Source of the DNA: Maribacter caenipelagi
GTDB taxonomy: Bacteria > Bacteroidota > Bacteroidia > Flavobacteriales > Flavobacteriaceae
NCBI RefSeq assembly: GCF_004364175.1
Contig: NZ_SNZW01000019.1
Span: forward strand, 100,656 to 164,655
Direction of reading: 5' to 3'
Length of the DNA stretch: 64,000 nt
Each line of letters starts with the position of its first letter. The first letter of the stretch is position 1. The notes under the pieces are model-generated. The model made no database searches, was not told the DNA's origin, and was given only the letters and a program-made list of their open reading frames with translations. The translations under genes and the position numbers were made by a program. Below, one piece after another: positions 1-8,780 of this stretch.

Positions 1-127
1 ATGCAATTTTTCCATTGGCATAAGACTCTATTGAATTACATTCAATACTTGTAGATATTAATTTACGTAAGCCGAACACCGTAATGGCGTCGTCATCAAT
101 AATAGTGATGTCACTAATTTTTTTCAT
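1..127 (-). CDS. Response regulator receiver protein (N-terminal part, cut by window edge)
   Basis: Only the first 42 codons are in the window; the gene runs off the left edge. The translation begins MKKISDITIIDDDAITVFGL, which fits the first strand and acidic pocket (three Asp at residues 11-13) of a CheY-like receiver domain. The start ATG overlaps the 3' end of the upstream histidine kinase by 14 bases in another frame, so the two are probably translationally coupled. That layout suggests this is the kinase's cognate regulator. The phospho-acceptor Asp and any output domain lie outside the window, so the output type is unknown. Confidence 0.75.
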   Translation of the reverse strand, partial: MKKISDITIIDDDAITVFGLRKLISTSIECNSIESYANGKIA

Positions 128-2039
128 TAAAGAAAATTTTAAATTCTGTTCCTTTTCCTACTTTACTAGTTACCTCAACCTTGCCGTTCATAGCATCAAT
201 TTGATTTTTTGTTAAGTACAAGCCGATACCTCTAGCGTCTGTATGGTCGTGGAATGTTTTGTACATGCCAAAAAGTTTTTCGCCATATTTATCCAAATCA
301 ATACCTAGACCATTATCTTTTATAGTTAAAATAGCATAATTGCCTTTTTTTTCTGCACTCAACGATACATATGAATCTCTATTTGGATGTTTGTATTTTA
401 CCGCATTTGTGATAAAGTTGGTAAGTATACTATCTAAATATGCAGGTACCGACTTTACTATAAAATTTTCTGGTATTTTGTTTTCTAATGTCGCTTTATT
501 GTCTAAGATGAAAGGTGAAAGATTTTGGCATGCATCTTCTACCTTTTCATTTAAACTTATTTCTTTAATTTCAATATTTGTATTCGTATTTATTGAAACT
601 ACCTCGTTTAAGTTATCTAAAGTTTCTAATAAATTATTAGAAGCTTTAGTTAGCATAGCAACTATGCTTTTCTTCTCATCTTCATCTTTTTCACTTTCTA
701 AAAAGTTTAATAACATGGAGAAATTTGCAGAGTGAGAACGCAAATTATGCGAAACAATGTGTGCAAAGTTTAAAAGTTTTTTATTTTGAACCGATGCAAT
801 ATTAATAATATTTCTAAGCTCTTTCTCTTTTTCCTTAAGTTTAGATATATCTAGACTAATACCCACAAGTCCATATGCAATACCCTTACCATTTAGCAAT
901 GGTATTTTAGAGCTTAGAAATGAAGTCTGCTTGCCATCTAATCTAGTATTGACCGTTTCTTTTGCTATTACCGGTTTTAAAGTTTTCATTACTCTTAAAT
1001 CTTCAGCTCTAGATTTTTCAGCTGATTCGGAAGGGTAAAGTTCAAAATCGTTTTTGCCTAAAATTTCTTTTGGGTCGTTAACCCCTAAATATTCGCACTC
1101 TGCTTTATTTATAAGAACCTTTCTTGATTCCGTATCTTTTATATAAACATTTACAGGTAAATTATCTATTAAGGTTCTAAGTAATTTTTCGTTATTTATA
1201 ATTTTAATATCAGCTTCAACTTGCTCGTGAATGTCTTGAAAAGTACCTATTAGACCTACCATTTTACCTTTATTATAAATAGGTTTTCCGCCGGCCATTA
1301 CCCACTTTTCTTTGCCTGTTGCCGTTATAATTTGCAGCTTTAAATTGCTCCAAGGTTTACCTTTATCTTGCGCTTCAAAAAGCGCCATTGATATAGTATT
1401 TCTACTATGCCCTTCTTTATAATAAAAAAGTGCAGTTTCAATATTGGGTTTAAAATCAGGTGATACCTCGTGAATGGATTTTGTTGTAGTACACCAAAAT
1501 AGCTGGTTGTCTTCCATATTAAATTCCCACCTGCCAATTTTGGTAATTTCCGTTTGTTGTTGTAAGAGTAATTCTTTCTTATTAAGTTCTAGTTCATTAT
1601 TAACAGCATCGGTAATATTATTTAATTGAATAATTGCTCCAACAATATTCTCATTAGCGTCATACCATGGGGCATTCGTCCACTCGAACCAAATGTCTTG
1701 ACCTTTGGTATCAATGGTTTTATGTATGCCCATAGGCTGAGGATTTCCTTTAAAACAATTCTCTAATACCATTTTCCATTTATGGCTTAAATTTGGAAAA
1801 ACCGCAAATAAACTGTTTGATTTGTTAGACTCTTCATTTTCATTAAAAATACTCGTCCACTTGTCAGATGTCTGAACAATGTTATAATTTGTGTCTACAA
1901 AAGCGGTTGGTGTTGGCAATTGTCTAATTATAAACGAGGTATTAGATATTAGGGGAACTTTTATCATACCGATGAAATTTCTTACGAATGTAGTGGGGGT
2001 TGCTTTGTTTTGGTACATATTTGTTGTGAATGTTGTCAA
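114..2039 (-). CDS. PAS-domain sensor histidine kinase
   Basis: A 641-residue multi-PAS histidine kinase with no membrane segment or signal peptide, so probably a soluble sensor. Three PAS/PAC-like regions lie at about residues 40-145, 165-280 and 285-405. A dimerisation/phosphoacceptor helix follows, with SHNLRSH and the likely phospho-His at residue 431. The C-terminal ATPase domain shows the N box (ILTNFITNAVKYKH) and G boxes (DNGLGIDL; RGIGLYLTK). It lies 42 bases downstream of a paralogous kinase and overlaps the response regulator. The start is uncertain: alignment with the paralogue would also fit Met25 (position 1967). The signal sensed cannot be read from sequence. Confidence 0.9.
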   Translation of the reverse strand: MTTFTTNMYQNKATPTTFVRNFIGMIKVPLISNTSFIIRQLPTPTAFVDTNYNIVQTSDKWTSIFNENEESNKSNSLFAVFPNLSHKWKMVLENCFKGNPQPMGIHKTIDTKGQDIWFEWTNAPWYDANENIVGAIIQLNNITDAVNNELELNKKELLLQQQTEITKIGRWEFNMEDNQLFWCTTTKSIHEVSPDFKPNIETALFYYKEGHSRNTISMALFEAQDKGKPWSNLKLQIITATGKEKWVMAGGKPIYNKGKMVGLIGTFQDIHEQVEADIKIINNEKLLRTLIDNLPVNVYIKDTESRKVLINKAECEYLGVNDPKEILGKNDFELYPSESAEKSRAEDLRVMKTLKPVIAKETVNTRLDGKQTSFLSSKIPLLNGKGIAYGLVGISLDISKLKEKEKELRNIINIASVQNKKLLNFAHIVSHNLRSHSANFSMLLNFLESEKDEDEKKSIVAMLTKASNNLLETLDNLNEVVSINTNTNIEIKEISLNEKVEDACQNLSPFILDNKATLENKIPENFIVKSVPAYLDSILTNFITNAVKYKHPNRDSYVSLSAEKKGNYAILTIKDNGLGIDLDKYGEKLFGMYKTFHDHTDARGIGLYLTKNQIDAMNGKVEVTSKVGKGTEFKIFFNEKN

Positions 2040-2081
2040 TTATGTTGTAAAACAATCTATAAACTATTTATTCTATCAATT

Positions 2082-3923
2082 TTATTTTTTGTTGAAGTGA
2101 AACCTGAAAGTGGTTCCTTCATTTGGCTTACTCTCAACCGTTATTTTACCATTCATTGCATCTACCTGGTGTTTAGTAATATATAGACCTATACCTCTAG
2201 ATTTTTTATTTTGATGAAAGGTTTTATAAAGACCAAACAATTCGTTGCCATATTTTTCTAAATCGATACCCAGACCGTTATCTTCTACACTTAGAATTGT
2301 GTAGTTTTTATTCTCTTCGATACTTAAAATGATGATTGGTTTTTTATCATCACACCTGTATTTAATTGAGTTTGTAATACAGTTGGTTAAAATACTATTT
2401 AAATAGGCTGGTAGTGCCTTTACTTGAGTTGTCTCTGGTATTTCATTAATGATTTTACCATTTGTTTCTTTTAGTAGACCTGCCACATTCTGTTCAACAA
2501 CAAATAAGCAGTCATTTAAAGAAAGTAATTTTTTCTCCTCATTAATGCTGGACTTTACGGCAACAATCTCTCTAAGCCCTCTTATTGTTTCAGATAAGTT
2601 GTCTGAAGCGCTAAACAACATGTTCATATATTTGTTACGCTGAATTTTTCCAGCTTCATCATTTAAAAAATTTAGTAAAAGTGAAAAATTCGTTGCATGT
2701 GTTTTTAGATTATGAGATACCATATGGGCAAAATTTAATAGTTGCTCATTTTTTTCTCTTGACGATGTAATGGTGTTCTTTAGGTTTCTTTCTAATTTTG
2801 TTTGTGAGGTTATATTCTCAAAAGTGCATAAAACTCTTTTAATACCAGAGGTACCTTCAACTAGAGTACCACTCATTTTAATATTTATATTGTGTTTTTT
2901 TTGATTGGTATAGGTGAACTTAACAGGTTTAAAACAACCCTGTTCATTCAGTTCGTCTATAAGTTCAGTGCTTTTGTTTTTAACAGTATCGTTAATAAAA
3001 TTCTTAAAATTATGACCTAAGAAGTGTTCTTTTTCAAAAGATGTAAGTTTGGCGAATTCATTATTTACGTCTAAAAAATTTCCATTTGAAAAGTCTATAA
3101 TTGCTAATCCAAAAGGCACCTTTTCAAATAATGGATATTCAATTAATGCGTTGTCCTTAACTTCTATATTTGGCTTTGTTTCATTTTGAATATGTTGAAT
3201 TGTACCAATTATTCTTGTACACTTACCATCTTTAAATTTTGGTCTACCAATGGTGTTGACCCATATGATGATGCCATCTTCTCTTTTAAGTTGTGCTTTT
3301 TCATTCCAAGGTATACCAGAGTTTATAGCTTCAAAAATAGCCTTCGTGATAACTTCTCTAGATTCTTCGGTATAATAACTTATTGCGTCTTCTAAATTGG
3401 GTTCAAATTTGGCAGATAAACCATAAATTTTATTTACAACCGGAGTCCAGTTTAATTCTTCTTTAAGTACATCAAATTCCCAACTACCAATTTTGGCAAC
3501 AGAACTTTTTTGATTTAGAATAAGTTTGGTTCTATTAAGTTCAATTTCAATCTCTTGAGTTTTTGAAATAGGTTCTACTTTAATGATAACGCCTATTATG
3601 TTGCCATAACCATCTTTCCAAGGATTTAGATGCCAAACAGAATCTTTAGAAGAGTACTGATTGTCCTTAGCATTATATTTAAACTTAATATCTCTTAATC
3701 CATCTAAGCTATATTTTAGTCTAGAAATAAAATCTTGAGATAAATCAGGAAATAAATCGAGAAAATATTTGCCTTCAATATCATTTAGGTCCAATTCAAA
3801 ATTTGCCTGCCATCTAGGTGAAGCACTGATCAGTTTAAAATCTGTGTCAATTATGACAATAGATGAAGGAATTTGATTGATCCAATCTAAAGAAAAAGAT
3901 GAACTATTTTGTGCTTTGAACAT
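2082..3923 (-). CDS. PAS-domain sensor histidine kinase (paralogue of the next gene)
   Basis: The protein has the same architecture as the kinase that follows: three PAS-like regions, then a phosphoacceptor helix (FAHMVSHNLKTHATNF) and an ATPase domain (ILTNCITNSIKYR, DNGLGIDLEKYG, RGIGLYITKHQ). The two kinases are collinear and clearly paralogous, consistent with a tandem duplication. I place the start at the ATG ending at 3923 (MFKAQNSSS). A 14-codon longer reading from 3965 is open, but it covers a perfect 7-bp inverted repeat (3938-3944/3951-3957) more likely to be in the 5' UTR. The order kinase-kinase-regulator on one strand suggests an operon in which two sensors may feed one regulator; this is inference. 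Confidence 0.88.
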   Translation of the reverse strand: MFKAQNSSSFSLDWINQIPSSIVIIDTDFKLISASPRWQANFELDLNDIEGKYFLDLFPDLSQDFISRLKYSLDGLRDIKFKYNAKDNQYSSKDSVWHLNPWKDGYGNIIGVIIKVEPISKTQEIEIELNRTKLILNQKSSVAKIGSWEFDVLKEELNWTPVVNKIYGLSAKFEPNLEDAISYYTEESREVITKAIFEAINSGIPWNEKAQLKREDGIIIWVNTIGRPKFKDGKCTRIIGTIQHIQNETKPNIEVKDNALIEYPLFEKVPFGLAIIDFSNGNFLDVNNEFAKLTSFEKEHFLGHNFKNFINDTVKNKSTELIDELNEQGCFKPVKFTYTNQKKHNINIKMSGTLVEGTSGIKRVLCTFENITSQTKLERNLKNTITSSREKNEQLLNFAHMVSHNLKTHATNFSLLLNFLNDEAGKIQRNKYMNMLFSASDNLSETIRGLREIVAVKSSINEEKKLLSLNDCLFVVEQNVAGLLKETNGKIINEIPETTQVKALPAYLNSILTNCITNSIKYRCDDKKPIIILSIEENKNYTILSVEDNGLGIDLEKYGNELFGLYKTFHQNKKSRGIGLYITKHQVDAMNGKITVESKPNEGTTFRFHFNKK

Positions 3924-4046
3924 GGTTAGAAAGAATTTTCCTATTAATTTATAGGAATATTCCAATTCTTTCTTACAAATTGTTGTGTTTTTACTTAAAA
4001 GTGTGGTTTTATGTGACTATTTTGTTGTGAGACCAATGAACTTCAT

Positions 4047-4499
4047 CTATTTTCTTACAGAATCGGGTACTAAGCCAGTGTAGTCACCACCATTACGTAT
4101 TACGTCTCTTACAATAGATGAGCTGATGTATGATTTGCCCGATGAGGTCAATAGAAACACAGTTTCTATCTCAGATAATTTACGATTTGTATGTGCAATT
4201 GCCTTCTCAAATTCAAAATCACCAGGATTTCGTAATCCCCTTAAAATAAAATTTGCATCTACTTTCTTACAAAAATCAACAGTTAGACCTGTGTATGACT
4301 TTACTGAAATAGAGGGTACATCTTTAAATGCCTCTTCTATAAATGAAATACGCTGTTCTAAGCTGAACATGTATTTTTTATCAGCATTTTTTCCTATGGC
4401 GATAATAATTTCGTCAAACAAAGTTATACCACGCATAATAATATCATGATGCCCTAAAGTTAAAGGGTCAAAAGAACCAGGAAAAATTGCGCGTCTCAT
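4047..4499 (-). CDS. coaD: Phosphopantetheine adenylyltransferase
   Basis: CoaD transfers AMP from ATP to 4'-phosphopantetheine, giving dephospho-CoA, the penultimate step of coenzyme A synthesis in the cytoplasm. The protein is 150 residues, slightly shorter than the usual ~160. It has the nucleotidyltransferase signature GSFDPLTLGH at residues 8-17 and the C-terminal SSSIVRDV motif that completes the nucleotide site. The substrate-binding NFILRGLRNPGDFEFE segment is intact. It lies 31 bases after ddl on the same strand and is probably co-transcribed with it. Confidence 0.97.
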   Translation of the reverse strand: MRRAIFPGSFDPLTLGHHDIIMRGITLFDEIIIAIGKNADKKYMFSLEQRISFIEEAFKDVPSISVKSYTGLTVDFCKKVDANFILRGLRNPGDFEFEKAIAHTNRKLSEIETVFLLTSSGKSYISSSIVRDVIRNGGDYTGLVPDSVRK

Positions 4500-4530
4500 A
4501 GATGGGTTTTACGTTTTAAATATAGTTAAT

Positions 4531-5505
4531 TTAAGCCAATGCCTCTGTAATTGCATACTCAAATAACATACCTAGCTCAATACCAGCTTCTTTGGCTTGT
4601 TGTGGTAATATACTCTCTGTCGTTAAACCAGGTGTAGTATTAATTTCTAATAAGAATGGTTCATTATCAATAAATATAAACTCACTTCTAGAAAAGCCTT
4701 TCATTTTTAGAACGTCGTATATTCTTTTAGCAGCGATCGTAACTTTTTCTAATTGTTCAGGGTTGATTCTTGCAGGAGTGATCTCTTGTGATTTACCTTC
4801 ATATTTTGCTTGGTAGTCAAAGAAGTCATTTTCAGAAACAATTTCTGTAATCGGGAATACAGTAGTTTTTCCATTTAGTTTTAGTACGCCTACAGAAACT
4901 TCTGTACCATTAAGAAAACCTTCAATAATGATTTCATCATCTTCTTTATAAGCAGTTTCAATAGCACCTTTTAATTCTTCTGTTTTATAGACTTTAGTAA
5001 TACCGAAACTACTACCAGACTTATTGGCCTTTACAAAACAAGGTAGTTTTACCTTATCTATAATTTTAGTTTCATTTATTTCATCACCTAAGTTTAGGTA
5101 ATAAGAAGGTGCAGCTTTAATTCCGTAAGGTTTTAATACACTTAATAAATCTCTTTTATTGAAAGTTAGCGCTGCTTGATAAAAATCGCAAGAAGTGTGT
5201 TTTATTCCTAATAATTCAAAATAGGCCTGCATGAGTCCGTCTTCACCAGGTGAACCGTGTATGGCATTAAAAACACAATCAAATGTTATAGAGGTATTGT
5301 TCAAAGGGATAGAAAAGTCGTTACGGTCAATTGGAGTTTCGTTACCGGCATCATCTAAATAGACCCATTTATTCTTGAAAATATGTATTCTGTAAAGATT
5401 AAATTTTTCTTTGTTCAGATACTCATAGACCACATTTCCACTTTTAAGCGATATTTTATATTCACTAGAATAACCGCCCATTATTATTGCAATATTTTTT
5501 TTCAT
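4531..5505 (-). CDS. ddl: D-alanine--D-alanine ligase
   Basis: Ddl is an ATP-grasp enzyme that makes the D-Ala-D-Ala dipeptide for peptidoglycan precursors in the cytoplasm. At 324 residues it is normal length. Family marks visible are IHGSPGEDG in the N-terminal domain, the ATP-grasp region around EGFLNGTEVSVGVL, and the metal/ATP-binding C-terminal FLLEINTTPGLT. It is the first gene of a ddl-coaD unit, transcribed divergently from the PASTA protein gene across a ~175-base spacer. Nothing suggests an atypical D-Lac or D-Ser specificity, although that cannot be settled by eye. Confidence 0.96.
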   Translation of the reverse strand: MKKNIAIIMGGYSSEYKISLKSGNVVYEYLNKEKFNLYRIHIFKNKWVYLDDAGNETPIDRNDFSIPLNNTSITFDCVFNAIHGSPGEDGLMQAYFELLGIKHTSCDFYQAALTFNKRDLLSVLKPYGIKAAPSYYLNLGDEINETKIIDKVKLPCFVKANKSGSSFGITKVYKTEELKGAIETAYKEDDEIIIEGFLNGTEVSVGVLKLNGKTTVFPITEIVSENDFFDYQAKYEGKSQEITPARINPEQLEKVTIAAKRIYDVLKMKGFSRSEFIFIDNEPFLLEINTTPGLTTESILPQQAKEAGIELGMLFEYAITEALA

Positions 5506-5654
5506 TTGTATGGTCTATTAAGAATGTAAAAGCAAAGATGAAGCATTGAAATAAAATAAAAAAGAAAACAAACCGCATTCATGCAAATTGAATTAATTTA
5601 TTATGTAAGATGTAACTATAAACCGAAGCTGCTAAAAGGTATGAGGGCATTTAC

Positions 5655-5662
5655 TATATTTG
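5655..5662 (+). promoter_or_regulatory. Bacteroidota -7 promoter element for the PASTA-rluD unit
   Basis: TATATTTG matches the Bacteroidota -7 consensus TAnnTTTG exactly and lies 18 bases before the ATG at 5681. No clear -33 TTTG is present at the usual spacing. The element supports a start at 5681 rather than the in-frame TTG at 5660, which lies inside the element. Confidence 0.6.
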
Positions 5663-5680
5663 TCGGGTCAAATAATATGT

Positions 5681-6271
5681 ATGAGAAATTTTTTTAATTT
5701 TTTAAAAAGTAAGACTTTTTTAATTCAGCTTGGTCTTGCCGTTTTGGTGTTGATCATTACAATTTTTATTGTTTTAAGATACTTGAACAGTACTACCAAC
5801 CATGGTGAGTTCGTAGAAGTACCAGACTTTTCTAAAAAATCTGTTATGGATATGAGAAAATCTATTGAAGAAGCAGGCTTGAGATATGAAGTACTTGATT
5901 CTGCAAATTACAATCCAGATTATCCTAGGTTTTCTATCATAGAACAGAACCCTACGGCAGGATCAAAAGTGAAGGAAAATAGAAAAATATATTTTACTGT
6001 TAATCCGTCAGGATATAAAAAAGTAACCGTTCCTAAAATTATTCAAGTAACCAAACGTAACGCATCTTCTATGTTGAAGGCAGTAGGGTTAGATGTACAA
6101 AGGGTAACCTATGTAGACGAATTGGGTAAGGATATGGTATACCAAATAAAATTTAAAGGCAAGTATATTAAGCCTGGCGATAAGCTACCTAAAACTTCTA
6201 AAATAGAGTTGATATGTGGTAATGGTAGTATTACAGAAAGAGCGGTAATTAAATCGGAATCTGAAGATTAG
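5681..6271 (+). CDS. PASTA domain-containing membrane protein
   Basis: A 196-residue bitopic membrane protein. A short N-terminal basic segment precedes one transmembrane helix (IQLGLAVLVLIITIFIVLRYL), followed by two PASTA-like domains (about residues 45-115 and 116-188; VPDFSKKSVMDMRKSI and VPKIIQVTKRNASSML are typical PASTA openings). PASTA domains often bind muropeptides or cell-wall polymers outside the membrane. Here they occur without the Ser/Thr kinase or PBP domains they accompany in Firmicutes. The gene abuts rluD with zero spacing and is divergent from ddl, which fits an envelope role. The start at 5681 is chosen because the longer reading begins inside the promoter. Confidence 0.85.
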   Translation: MRNFFNFLKSKTFLIQLGLAVLVLIITIFIVLRYLNSTTNHGEFVEVPDFSKKSVMDMRKSIEEAGLRYEVLDSANYNPDYPRFSIIEQNPTAGSKVKENRKIYFTVNPSGYKKVTVPKIIQVTKRNASSMLKAVGLDVQRVTYVDELGKDMVYQIKFKGKYIKPGDKLPKTSKIELICGNGSITERAVIKSESED

Positions 6272-7303
6272 ATGGAGGAGAATATTGTGCAGCCAGAGAA
6301 TGAAGATGGAGAGCTTTTTGAGCACCATAGGGTAGTAGCGTCAAAAGGGCAAGAGCCATTACGTGTAGATAAATTTTTAATGAATTTCATTGAAAACGCT
6401 ACAAGAAATAAAATACAACAATCGGCAAAAGACGGTCACGTTTGGGTTAATGACCAAATCGTAAAATCGAATTATAAGGTCAAAGCGGGCGATGAGGTTA
6501 AGGTGTTATTTGAGCATCCGCCACATGAGTTTCTGTTAGTGCCAGAAGATATTCCTTTAGATATTGTTTATGAAGACGATGTTTTAATGGTAGTAAATAA
6601 ACCTGCGGGTATGGTGGTGCACCCGGGGCATGGTAATTATTCGGGTACATTAATAAATGCCTTAATTTTTCATACCGATAATTTACCGGCGAATAGTAAC
6701 GAGAGACCGGGCTTGGTACATCGTATAGATAAAGACACATCTGGTTTGTTGGTAGTAGCAAAGACCGAAGCTGCTATGACCCATTTGGCAAAACAATTTT
6801 TTGATAAAACTTCAGAACGAGAGTATGTAGCTTTAGTTTGGGGTAATATAGAAGAAGATGAAGGTACTGTAGTTGGTCATGTAGGTAGAAACCCTAAAAA
6901 CCGTTTACAGATGCATGTTTTTCCAGAAGGGGAAGAGGGCAAAGAAGCCGTTACCCATTTTAAGGTATTAGAAAGGTTAGGCTATGTAACACTTGTATCA
7001 TGTAAATTAGAGACAGGTAGAACGCATCAAATTCGTGTGCATATGAAATACATAGGTCATACGTTATTTAATGATGAGCGTTACGGTGGGGAGAAAATTT
7101 TAAAAGGAACAACATTTACAAAATACAAGCAATTTGTAGAGAACACTTTTAAATTATTGCCTAGACAGGCTTTACATGCGAAGACATTAGGTTTTGTACA
7201 CCCAGTAACCGGTGAGCATATGAGTTTCGATTCTGAAGTGCCAGAAGATATGACCAGTGCTATTGAAAAATGGCGAGGTTATACTAAAAATAGCACAGAA
7301 TAA
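6272..7303 (+). CDS. rluD: 23S rRNA pseudouridine synthase, RluD family
   Basis: An RluA/RluD-family pseudouridine synthase of 343 residues with an N-terminal S4 RNA-binding domain (about 28-90) and a catalytic domain. The motif HRIDKDTSGLL carries the catalytic Asp at residue 153, and GRTHQIRVHMKYIGHTLFND is the second family motif. E. coli RluD modifies U1911, U1915 and U1917 of helix 69. The exact target here is inferred from overall similarity and could be that of a sister RluA-type enzyme. The ATG follows the PASTA protein stop codon directly, so the two are co-transcribed. Confidence 0.92.
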   Translation: MEENIVQPENEDGELFEHHRVVASKGQEPLRVDKFLMNFIENATRNKIQQSAKDGHVWVNDQIVKSNYKVKAGDEVKVLFEHPPHEFLLVPEDIPLDIVYEDDVLMVVNKPAGMVVHPGHGNYSGTLINALIFHTDNLPANSNERPGLVHRIDKDTSGLLVVAKTEAAMTHLAKQFFDKTSEREYVALVWGNIEEDEGTVVGHVGRNPKNRLQMHVFPEGEEGKEAVTHFKVLERLGYVTLVSCKLETGRTHQIRVHMKYIGHTLFNDERYGGEKILKGTTFTKYKQFVENTFKLLPRQALHAKTLGFVHPVTGEHMSFDSEVPEDMTSAIEKWRGYTKNSTE

Positions 7304-7393
7304 GTTTCTTCGATACCGCTATTTAAACTCTTTTTTATCTTTTGTAGGTCTTCCTATTTATCCTGTTTATTTTTGGACATCTAAAATTGCACT

Positions 7394-8155
7394 ATGAAAA
7401 TTGTTATTTCTCCGGCTAAGTCATTGAATTACGAAAGTGAGCTTCCAATGGCTAAATTTACTTTACCAGAATTTATAGAAGATGCTGAAAAACTTAATAA
7501 AATACTGAAGAAAAAGAAGCCGACGGCACTTTCAGAATTGATGTCTATTTCAGACAATTTAGCGCAGTTGAACTGGCAGCGTAATCAAGATTTTACGACA
7601 CCGTTTACACCAGAGAATTCTCGACCTGCAATTTATGCTTTTAGTGGTGATGTATATACAGGCTTAGACGCGTATACCTTGTCTGAAGAAAAAATGGATA
7701 AGCTACAAGAAAGTCTTAGAATTTTATCGGGACAATATGGTATGCTTAAACCTCTAGATTTAATGCAGCCTTACCGTTTAGAAATGGGTACTTCATTAAA
7801 AATTGGCAGAAAGAAGAACTTATATGAATACTGGGGCAGTAGACTTACTGATCATTTAAATGATGAAATGATTGATGGTGAGTTACTCGTTAATTTGGCG
7901 AGTAACGAATATTATAGTGCATTACAACCAAAGCGTATTAAAGCAGAAATTATTACTCCGATTTTTAAAGATTGGAAAAATGATAAGTTGAAGATTATTA
8001 GCTTTTTTGCGAAGAAAGCCAGAGGTGCTATGGTGAGGTATATTTTAGACTCAGACGCAAAAACACTTACAGATATTAAAGGCTTTAATCTAGACGATTA
8101 TGAATTTAGTCAAGAGCATACCTTAAAAGAAAATCAGCCAGTGTTTATCAGATAA
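7394..8155 (+). CDS. yaaA: Peroxide stress protein YaaA (UPF0246)
   Basis: A 253-residue full-length YaaA/UPF0246 protein. Typical segments are the opening [13 protein letters not shown], the central [14 protein letters not shown] and [26 protein letters not shown], and the C-terminal [10 protein letters not shown]. In E. coli, YaaA lowers intracellular free iron and protects DNA and proteins during hydrogen peroxide stress; the fold has been reported to bind DNA. It stands alone, about 90 bases after rluD and 45 before the lipoprotein gene. No OxyR-type site was recognised upstream. Confidence 0.95.
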   Translation: MKIVISPAKSLNYESELPMAKFTLPEFIEDAEKLNKILKKKKPTALSELMSISDNLAQLNWQRNQDFTTPFTPENSRPAIYAFSGDVYTGLDAYTLSEEKMDKLQESLRILSGQYGMLKPLDLMQPYRLEMGTSLKIGRKKNLYEYWGSRLTDHLNDEMIDGELLVNLASNEYYSALQPKRIKAEIITPIFKDWKNDKLKIISFFAKKARGAMVRYILDSDAKTLTDIKGFNLDDYEFSQEHTLKENQPVFIR

Positions 8156-8200
8156 AATATAATCTAGTCTTTTTCGTTCTTAGCTATATAAAAGACGTCT

Positions 8201-8566
8201 ATGAAAAGGGTTTTATTACTTTCTGTTATTTGTGTTGTATTGTTATTCTCTTGTACCGATAGAGATGATGAGGTTAACTTGGTAAATATTCGTATTCAAA
8301 ATAGTACAAAACTCTTTTTTAACGAAGTACGTATTGCAGAAAGAGATACGGTTTATGAGAATATTGCAGCTGGTGAATTCTCAGAATATATAGAGTTTGA
8401 AACTGCATATGCAAATGCTGCTGTTTCTATATTAACCGATTCGACTAGTTTAAATTATATTCCTACAGCGGTATCTTCAGATTCTTTGCCTATAGGTTTT
8501 TATACCTACGAAATTAGCTTAGATGAAGAAAATCAAGTAGGGTTGACATTTAGAATAGATGATTAA
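8201..8566 (+). CDS. Small putative lipoprotein, unknown function
   Basis: A 121-residue protein with a lipoprotein signal (MKRVLLLSVICVVLLFSC), the lipidated Cys being residue 18 of the lipobox LFSC. The mature part begins TDRDDE; acidic residues right after the lipid Cys resemble known Bacteroidota surface-export signals. The rest looks like a small beta-rich domain (NIRIQNSTKLFFNEVRI, TYEISLDEENQVGLTFRI). No family is recognised. It ends two bases before the convergent bTHX gene. Confidence 0.8.
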   Translation: MKRVLLLSVICVVLLFSCTDRDDEVNLVNIRIQNSTKLFFNEVRIAERDTVYENIAAGEFSEYIEFETAYANAAVSILTDSTSLNYIPTAVSSDSLPIGFYTYEISLDEENQVGLTFRIDD

Positions 8567-8568
8567 AA

Positions 8569-8697
8569 TTATTTCTTTTTATTGATTTTTATTTTTTCTT
8601 CTACAGTAGGTCTCTTTTTAATTTTACGTGGTCGTCTTGCCCCGTAAGAATTATTAGATATTTTTCCTTTTTTCGATTTTTTATCTCCCTTGCCCAT
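8569..8697 (-). CDS. 30S ribosomal protein bTHX
   Basis: A 42-codon ORF translating to a very basic peptide that opens MGKGDKKSKKGKISNNSYG and continues ARRPRKIKKRP. This matches the Thx/bTHX small-subunit protein family (MGKGD, then a basic K/R stretch, then GxYGxxRP), which binds in a cavity at the top of the 30S head. The Bacteroidota form has a C-terminal extension, as here (TVEEKIKINKKK). The gene is convergent with the lipoprotein gene and is short enough to be missed by length-filtered gene calling. Confidence 0.88.
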   Translation of the reverse strand: MGKGDKKSKKGKISNNSYGARRPRKIKKRPTVEEKIKINKKK

Positions 8698-8780
8698 AAC
8701 TAGTTTTTTTAGGTTTCTTTTAAAGTTAGTAATTTAGAAATCATTAGAGCGTATTATATGCTCAAGAGAATAAAACTATA

